64,000 nucleotides of DNA from positions 4,665,001-4,729,000 of the forward strand of contig NW_024466307.1 of the NCBI RefSeq assembly GCF_017591425.1. Reading direction: 5' to 3'. The notes beneath the pieces are model-generated. The model was given only the letters and a program-made list of their open reading frames with translations, made no database searches and was not told the DNA's origin. The stretch is from Ochotona curzoniae (Eukaryota > Chordata > Mammalia > Lagomorpha > Ochotonidae). The translations under genes were made by a program, and so were the position numbers. This document shows, piece after piece, positions 57,376-64,000 of the stretch (position 1 is its first letter; the number at the start of each line of letters is the position of its first letter).

Positions 57376-58190
57376 GAACCATTTTCAAGTTTGCACCTTC
57401 AAGTTGAGCCACCTGCAAGTTTGCACCTGGATCCAGGCATGGTCCCTCTCATATGGTACTATGCGAACTATTAGCATTTGCTGGAATCCTTATTTAATGT
57501 TTGTTCTTGATTGTAAAATTTCATTGAGATACTCACTAAAGATAACAAGATAACAGAAGTTATCTCCTACTGTTGTACCAGCTCCCCCACATCAGAGCTC
57601 ATCACTTCCAGCTATCCCAGTTGGTTTTATTTGTTTTGATAAGTCAGCTTTAGAAAGCTGACTTTTAAAGAATATTTTCTATTAAATAACACGTATTTAA
57701 TATATCTTTGCAGTTTATTTAAATGAAAATGGGGACTGTTTTATAGCAGGTGACACATATTTACAATAATTCCCATCTGGTTTATATTGATATTGATTTT
57801 AGAAACCTGTATTAGGAAAATATTATATATTTTACATAGAAGCTATTATCCCAAAATCAACAAAAAGAAATTTTCACATGAAGTTGTTTAAGAAATGGAA
57901 ATGCATATGGTGTATTTTGAATTTTCAACTAATAACCCCTTTATTTCTACCTTCAGTGAAGAAACTCCGTTTTTGACATCAGCACTGCCTAAACTCTGTG
58001 GTAGTTCAGATTTTAATCTGAAGCTGTAATACATATTTTCTATTACACATTTCATGAATGCTGGTTAATTTTGCAAAATAGTACCCATCATTATTTTAGT
58101 AAGTAGAATTTTAGAAATCCATAGGAGAGGTTTGAGCCTTTTAGAAAATCTGACATTATGAAGAAAAACATGATTTATCCTATTACTATT
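57376..58190. other. unassigned AT-rich sequence
   Basis: No gene recognised. Confidence 0.5.
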
Positions 58191-58560
58191 CCATTAGGCC
58201 CAAAAGTGTCTGGTGAAAGTCTCAGAGGCATAAACAACTGAGGTCCTGTCATGAGTTCTCATACCCGACAAGGTGTCAGGGCGCCGTGGACACAGCAGGC
58301 TCCGTGGACACAATGACTCCCAGGTAATCAGGCATGAAGGAGACTGCAGGCAGCCAGGAAAGGCTCTGCTTTCCATAACGGGAAGCTCTTCTTCACACTC
58401 TGAGATCTTTCCTTTGCTTCTGGTATCTGCTCTAGATAATCCAGGTCTCCTGGTTTTCTCCTCGCTAACCTTACCTCTCAATCAGATGTTTATGGACATA
58501 TGCCAAGTTAAAGTTAGAACTGAAATACTTCTACACACACCCTGAACAAGCCCAGATCTG
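58191..58560. other. GC-richer unassigned block with overlapping frames
   Basis: The block carries opposing 95-codon (minus) and 90-codon (plus) frames with no recognised domain. CCGTGGACACA occurs at 58284 and 58302. Its composition stands out slightly from the AT-rich flanks. I cannot identify a source gene. Confidence 0.3.
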
Positions 58561-59130
58561 CAGAGAACACTTCAGACTAAAATCCTTCCTGTACTTCCAT
58601 ATTTGAACAGTTTAATCAATACGTGCCATCCGGGAAGATATGAAAGCTGTCTACGCATGCACTAAGGGCTAGCACGAAAACACAGCTTTTGCAACATTGG
58701 CAGTTTAGAACTCGGCTCACTTACAAACAAAACTCCAGAGCTCAGAAACAGTGTAAGTCACACGACTAAAAAATGAAGTGACAAGGTGGGGGAACACACA
58801 CAGAAAATCAATCCGATCCTGCCTACACAGTTTCCTTGCTTGTGATTGCTATTTGATAGTCAACATCTTTCAATAAAATAACCATATGCTTAATTCTTTC
58901 ATAATCAGTTTCACATCTTACTTTATATTGGTGACATTAAGTGAATATTTTATTCACTTATAACATCACTCATCTATTCCACTCCTATATATAAGTTGCC
59001 ATTATAAATTTATTCCCATAAATTTATACTTGATAATCCTCAAAGCCAATATAATTTGATTATCCTGTATTCTGCCATTTTCTTTCCACCTTCTAACACC
59101 TTCAGATTTATACTTTTGCATCAAAACTGT
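58561..59130. other. unassigned sequence
   Basis: Nothing recognised. Confidence 0.5.
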
Positions 59131-59172
59131 TATATATGTATTTATATTATATTATATTATATATATATATAC
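59131..59172. repeat. TA-rich microsatellite
   Basis: TTATAT repeats passing into (TA)n, directly before a minus-strand SINE. Confidence 0.9.
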
Positions 59173-59179
59173 ACATATT

Positions 59180-59490
59180 TCAATTGGAAAGTCAGATTTA
59201 CAGAAAGAAGGAGAGACAGAGAGAAATATCTTCTGTCTGCTGGTTCACTAACCTAGTGGCTGCAATGGCCAGAGCTGAGCCTATCTGAAGCCAAGAGCCA
59301 GGAACTTCTTCCGGGTCTCCCACGCAGATGCAGTGTGCCAAGGCCTAGGACTACCCTTGACTGCTTTCCCAGGTCACAAACAGGGAGCTGAAAGGTAAGT
59401 GGAGCAGCCAGGAAATGGACAAAAGCCAATACAGGATCCTGATGCATGCAAGGTGAGGACTTCAGCCACTAGGCTACCACAACAGGTCCC
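59180..59490 (-). mobile_element. CSINE, full length
   Basis: ATTGGAAAGTCAGATTTACA, TCTGTCTGCTGGTTCACTAA, GCCAAGAGCCAGGAACTTCT, GACTGCTTTCCCAGGTCACA, GATCCTGATGCATGCAAGGT and CACTAGGCTACCACAACAGG occur in minus-strand order. It belongs to the young subfamily. Confidence 0.92.
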
Positions 59491-60476
59491 AAATAAATAT
59501 TTTGAAAGAAAAAATAAAATGTTTCTGGAGGAGAGAAAGCATAGATTTTTCATTTCCTAAAGTTTACCACAGTGACTTTTGCTATGCAGCTGTACAGCAG
59601 GGAAAACTAGAGTTGTTACTCAGTAAATGTGTTGGTTTGCATAAATTAAAATATTGTTGTCATTCAGTTTTCACACTTCTAAAATTAGAGGTTTAGTTAA
59701 GAGAATCTCCAGTTGTTTCCAGTTCTAAAATTACATGACTGAATCAAATTTAGACTAAGACTAATTTTATACTGCTCTAATTAGCATCCAGCTAATCTAC
59801 CATATTAAGTGCTTCATCATCCAGAATTCCAAATGTACTAGTAAAATAAATATATCTGTTTATCTTTTTAAACTCTTCATTGAGCTATAAACTACATATA
59901 TTAAAATGTCTGGATAATTTTAGGGTAATTGCATTAACTTCAAAGCTAATACACCTCCTTGCTGTTACTCACCATCTCCGCCTATTCTGGGCATCTAGAA
60001 TTGATTATCTCGATCCATTAGCTCACCACTGGATGATTCCTTGTCTGTTGTTTGTTGTTTTTTTTTTTTATGCTTAGAAAATGTTAGCAACAGCAGTCGC
60101 AAGGGTAAAGAAACCAAGAATTTAAATTCCTTAGAGAGGAAGACCTTGGTTTCTCCACTAGGAAACAGCATACAGTCTCCTAGAGCTGTTTTGCAGCAAT
60201 TACCACCAATTAGTGACAAGTATTTGTAGCCACAGAAGTGATGACTTACTAAAGAGATTAGGGAATGGTCAGTGGAGACCAACCTCAGGCCCTTGAGGAG
60301 CACAGGAGGCAAGGAACAACTTAGTTCATTCATTGAGTTTCCTGCTAAATGGACTTTGTGACATCCAACTGCACAACAGAAGATGCTTATGCTGCCACTC
60401 CTGCCTGTATTTCCTTGGCATGTGTGTGCATGTTTCACATCATAGTTTCTTAGCACAAACAACAGGAGCTGTTTGG
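59491..60476. other. unassigned sequence
   Basis: No gene recognised. 60160-60225 contains AGCAATTACCACCAATTAGT, similar to the MaLR LTR words at 61745. It sits inside a 258-codon minus frame (59995-60771) that also crosses a SINE, so the frame is not credible as a gene. Confidence 0.4.
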
Positions 60477-60768
60477 GACCAGAACTGTGGCATAGCACGT
60501 TAAGCTGCTGTATGCAACAGCAACATCCCATATGGATGTGAGTCGGTGTCTTGGTTGTCCTGCTTCTGATGCAGCTCCTTGTTAATGGGAAGACAAGAAA
60601 AGCGCTTGGGCTCTTGCCACCAAAGTGATACACTGGATGAAGCTCCTGGCTTTGTTCAGGCAAGCCCTGGCTGTTGAGGCCTTTTGCAGAGTGAACCAAA
60701 AGGCAGACTCTGTTCCCCCTCCAACTCAGACTTTGAAATAAGTAAATCTTACCCAAAAAAAGTTTTAA
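60477..60768 (+). mobile_element. old CSINE, full length
   Basis: GGACCAGAACTGTGGCATAG, CACGTTAAGCTGCTGTATGC, AACATCCCATATGGATGTGA, GATGCAGCTCCTTGTTAATG, GATGAAGCTCCTGGCTTTGT and GACTTTGAAATAAGTAAATC occur in plus-strand order. This is the older, rabbit-like subfamily head. Confidence 0.85.
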
Positions 60769-61739
60769 CAACTTTTTTTATGAATTTCATTAATTTGCAA
60801 GCAGTAAAGCCTGGTTTTCTGGAGGAAATTATGTCGACGAAAAACAAATCTATACTAATTATAGAATAATGAGTTTGAAAATACACCCAACTTCTCAGGT
60901 CATTAAATGAGAAAACTGGGGACATGCTCAAATGCTTTTCAGAATGCCCTAGCACACTGAAATCCATGCAGCCATATCAATAATTTGCTCAACAAATTAC
61001 CCACTATTAGAATTTGCACTCCTGTTTGATTTCTACTCTTCCTTTCTCCATCATCACCCAATGAATCGTGTCATACTTAAATCCTGTCTCCTTGTTTGTC
61101 CCCAGGGAAACCAATGTAAAAACAGGTTTGTGCTGCTCAGGAGCTTCCAGTAGCATGCATCCAGTAATACCTCATGGCCCATCTCGGCTAATTCCTCCAT
61201 GTATCCAGTCTTAACGCACTCAGTCAGGACCAATATTGTTCTTTGATATCCATGTCACTCATTGTGACACATCAAGCTTTCATTACTAAACACTTGAGTT
61301 ATGCATTTTTATTTGTTTAGAGTTTTACTTTCTTGAATCTCTGGTGTTGTATTCCTTGCTGAATTCTATCAAATCCTATAGGTTTTTTTCTTTAGGATCT
61401 CTGAGGCAATGAGCGTTACCCCTCAGTGGGTGGTGACATCTGTATTCACTCATATTTCTAATGTGATGAAGCAGGTTCTTAGCTATCAGTGAGTCCTAAA
61501 TTAGATGAAGGCTTGACATGGGAACATCCAACACTCCATTTCTACCACCCTCCCCTTAGAGCTGGGCTTTATGAAGAGCTTATCTGTTTATCATGTTTAA
61601 CCCAAATTTTGATGGTGATCCAATAGATAGAGATAATTCTGCTCCCCAACATGAGCTAATTATGATGATGGCAAATTTAGGACTTATTCTGTAAAACCAA
61701 GAATCAGTATGACCATCATGTTGTCTCCATCACCTTTTT
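60769..61739. other. unassigned sequence
   Basis: No gene or repeat recognised with confidence. Confidence 0.45.
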
Positions 61740-62125
61740 CTAGCAGTAGTCTCCCACAGCTGTTTGACAGCGATTACCACCAACTAGTGCCATAAAATTA
61801 CATAAGATATAATAGCTTATAAATGCACAAAGTCAAAAAATATGCATGAGTGGGCTAAAATCAGATGTTGGCAAGTGGTGTTCCTTCTGGAGGTGTTAGG
61901 GGAAGATCCACATCCTTCATTTTTCCAATGTGTTGTAAACAATAAAACCCTTGTCTGGGGCCTGGCTGCCTTTGCGCGCAGCATCTTCGAATCTCCTCCC
62001 TGACTGACCTCCTCTGCTGCCTACTTCTTTCCTATTTCACTATTAATTACATTGGGCCCACCCAGGCAGTCCAGAATACTTCATCTGTAAGGTTATGTAT
62101 TCATCCACCTTACTTATTTCTTGGT
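61740..62125 (-). mobile_element. MaLR/MLT1-like LTR
   Basis: Read on the plus strand it follows the reverse complement of a MaLR LTR. CAGCGATTACCACCAACTAG is followed by GGGCTAAAATCAGATGTTGG, GTTCCTTCTGGAGGTGTTAG, GGGAAGATCCACATCCTTCA and AATTACATTGGGCCCACCCA. The block TTCCTTCTGGAGG...GGGGAAGATCC is diagnostic. It is ancient, with no internal coding sequence. Confidence 0.72.
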
Positions 62126-63404
62126 ATATAACATACTTACGGAGCCTTGGAATTAATACAGCATACTTGAGGGATATTGCTCTATCAAAGTTTCCATTTC
62201 TCTATGGAACTGATCGGCTAGAACTAACTGAAAACAGCATTCTTTTTCCATTAGCCAGTCTTAATTACACTGCAAGCATGCATGTGTCATTTTTTATGAA
62301 GTGAAGCAACACAGTGCAACATAGCTCCTCGGTTTTGTCGACACGCTGAAACAGCTTCTGCAAATATGACTTGCCACTCCTGTACTTTCTAATCCTTGGT
62401 GATGCTTGTTAACAATGACGTCTGACACTGAGTGTCCGACAACTCTTAAAACAACACAGAGCAAGCACAGGTCCAGAGACCCTGCCATTATTTCTCATGG
62501 TCAAAATTTTTATTATTTCCAAAATTGTGATCAAAATGATATCCAGAGCAACTGCTAAAAGTTGCCATCTTTTAATTTTTTTTTTCTAAAATAAATGAAA
62601 TTGGATCCTGAACATCTCAGTTTAGCGAATATGAGCATTTTAACCAGTTCAATATTAGGAAGCAATTTTAACAACTATTTTGTCATATGGCAAGATAAAC
62701 ACTACATACAACAATTGCTTTCTAGAATTATATTAACACATTTATAACATTTTTCTGCATGATCATGGGAATTTATAATTATGAATGCGTGTATATACAT
62801 AACTATGAAGAAAGAATGATAAAAGTACAAGTACACTCACATACTTCATCAATAGGCCTACTTTCACTAAGTACGATGGCATAATTTATTTAGGTCACAA
62901 AAATTTCTGACTTTAGAAGGATTTAGGTAATTCTGTTAATTGGTAATTTCTTCAAAACAGCTATTAAACACAATAAAATTATTGGCTCAAAACCCTATTT
63001 ATTATTTTAAATATGCTGTCCTTTTCAATTAGTTTGTGATTGCTATGAAAATTAGTGTTCTGATTACTTACTATGCTTCTAAATAGCCAAACGGTTTTAT
63101 CTCCTGTGACTTCTCTTAAACCACTAATGCTAATTAAATTGGATTTCCACAATGAAATTAAATGGAAAGCTACGGAACTTATTACTGATTATAATGATTT
63201 AGTGTATCACATGGATCATAATTCAAGGTTAGAAGGCCAAGAGATGAATTTTACATAAACTAAAAATTTATTTTCAAATGTCTTCAATTTTAAGATGAAA
63301 ACATGCATACACAAGCATTCCTTTAAACGCATATTTGTCAATGTTTTGCATATTACATTATTTTATTACATCTTGAACATGAATGAAACAATATTCAGTT
63401 TCAA
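62126..63404. other. unassigned AT-rich stretch
   Basis: No gene recognised. Frames of 61-69 codons show no family pattern. Confidence 0.5.
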
Positions 63405-63600
63405 TATTCACATGGGTTCTTATCATGGTGACTCAAATCCTGCCTCTGCACCTGCGTGGCAGACACAGAAGTTTCTGGCAGCTAGCTTCGCTAGGCTCAT
63501 CTGCAGCCATTGTAGCCATTTGGGGAGTGAGTCAGGAGATGGGAGACCTTTCTGTTTCTCCTTCTCTCTGTAAATAGTTTAATAAATCGTTTCTAAAAAG
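63405..63600 (+). mobile_element. CSINE 3' half
   Basis: CACCTGCGTGGCAGACACAG, AGTTTCTGGCAGCTAGCTTC, CATTTGGGGAGTGAGTCAGG, AGATGGGAGACCTTTCTGTT and TTTAATAAATCGTTTC occur in plus-strand order. The 92- and 64-codon frames end in it. Confidence 0.75.
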
Positions 63601-64000
63601 TATGTTAACATATTAAAATATGGTTGTGGAGTAAGCAGAATGGCATGGTGTGTGTGTGTCCTAATGTTTTATTTGTTTTACATAACTATGCTTTTTAGAA
63701 AAATGGAAGATCTTTAAAACATCTCAAAGTTAAGTTCACCAGTGGCATGTAATATCTGTGGGAATCCAGTGTGGACCCATGTGTGTATTTAGGAAGTAAC
63801 CTGAGCTCCTATTTGGCCTTTAAAATAGACACCTATGACAAAATACTACGATCAATACAGAACCAATATATTCTATTTCTCTAGTTTAATTATACTTTAA
63901 ATTACTTAAGTAATCTTTAAGAAAATTTTTTAGAAAATGTTAGGACATCTTCAAAAGGCACATTATTTCCACTGCTACAGCTTAGATTTAAATTCCTAAA
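63601..64000. other. unassigned AT-rich sequence
   Basis: Nothing recognised to the end of the window. Confidence 0.5.

Noticed and set aside
59995..60771. Longest open frame, 258 codons, minus strand.
   Set aside because: Its start half is the antisense of a full CSINE (60477-60768) and its end holds a poly-K run from the T tract near 60060. No domain or conserved motif is visible.
1..64000. CRISPR array, operon, prophage or other prokaryotic system.
   Set aside because: The content is mammalian interspersed repeats, microsatellites and AT-rich noncoding DNA. No regularly spaced identical repeats with unique spacers and no long coding regions occur.
1..64000. tRNA, 5S, U6, 7SK or mitochondrial-insert sequences.
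   Set aside because: I looked for their familiar conserved words while reading and found none outside the tRNA-derived heads of the SINEs. A covariance-model scan would be decisive.

Overview
This is a 64 kb stretch of AT-rich, CpG-poor mammalian nuclear DNA in which I recognise no intact protein-coding gene and no structural RNA gene. It looks like an intergenic desert or the inside of a very long intron. The open reading frames present are short (the longest is 258 codons). They overlap repeats or show no protein-family pattern, and I treat them as chance.

Organism: almost certainly a lagomorph, most likely a pika (Ochotona). The dominant interspersed repeat is the tRNA-derived lagomorph SINE (CSINE). 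The younger copies carry the 5' block GGGATCCCATATGGGCACTGG, the middle block CCAGCTCCCTGCTTG, the 3' block GGGGAGTGAATCAGCAGACAG, and a tail ending in AATAAAAATAAATAAATCTT. I associate that tail with pika rather than rabbit; this is recalled family knowledge, not a database match. Older CSINE copies, closer to the rabbit-type consensus, sit beside them. Four young copies have recognisable target-site duplications.

Layout. 0-9.5 kb: old CSINEs, an L2 and a MIR fragment, a minus-strand L1 ORF2 remnant (8.5-9.2 kb) and a MaLR-like LTR piece. 9.5-13.2 kb: very AT-rich, mostly unassigned. 13.2-14.3 kb: a G-rich degenerate tandem repeat followed by a short AT-rich tandem motif that recurs at 15.9 kb. 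16-19.7 kb: a GC-richer unidentified block, a possible LTR, two abutting hairpins and a MaLR/MLT1-like LTR. 20.6-23.2 kb: a dense CSINE cluster. 24-30.5 kb: microsatellites, a small CpG-dense patch and two exon-like splice-site pairs that are not convincingly coding. 31.8-33.5 kb: four CSINEs. 35.7-40.2 kb: MIR, MaLR and L2 fragments, a back-to-back CSINE pair and an unidentified segment with an AAC-rich tail. 41.4-43.6 kb: a plus-strand L1 ORF2 remnant (endonuclease and reverse-transcriptase parts) split by a younger CSINE. 45.8-46.4 kb: an unidentified GC-rich block. 49.4-53.9 kb: a MITE-like element and two related 3' ends, probably L1. 59-64 kb: CSINEs and a minus-strand MaLR LTR.

I found no operon, CRISPR array, toxin system, virus-derived coding unit or other novel biological system. 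The most checkable oddities are the paired hairpins at 19.0 kb, the 13.2-14.2 kb minisatellite, the 45-bp motif in three copies, the CpG-dense hairpin at 29.0 kb and the unidentified repeats at 39.5 and 45.8 kb. Repeat boundaries are my estimates from reading, usually good to within 10-30 bases.
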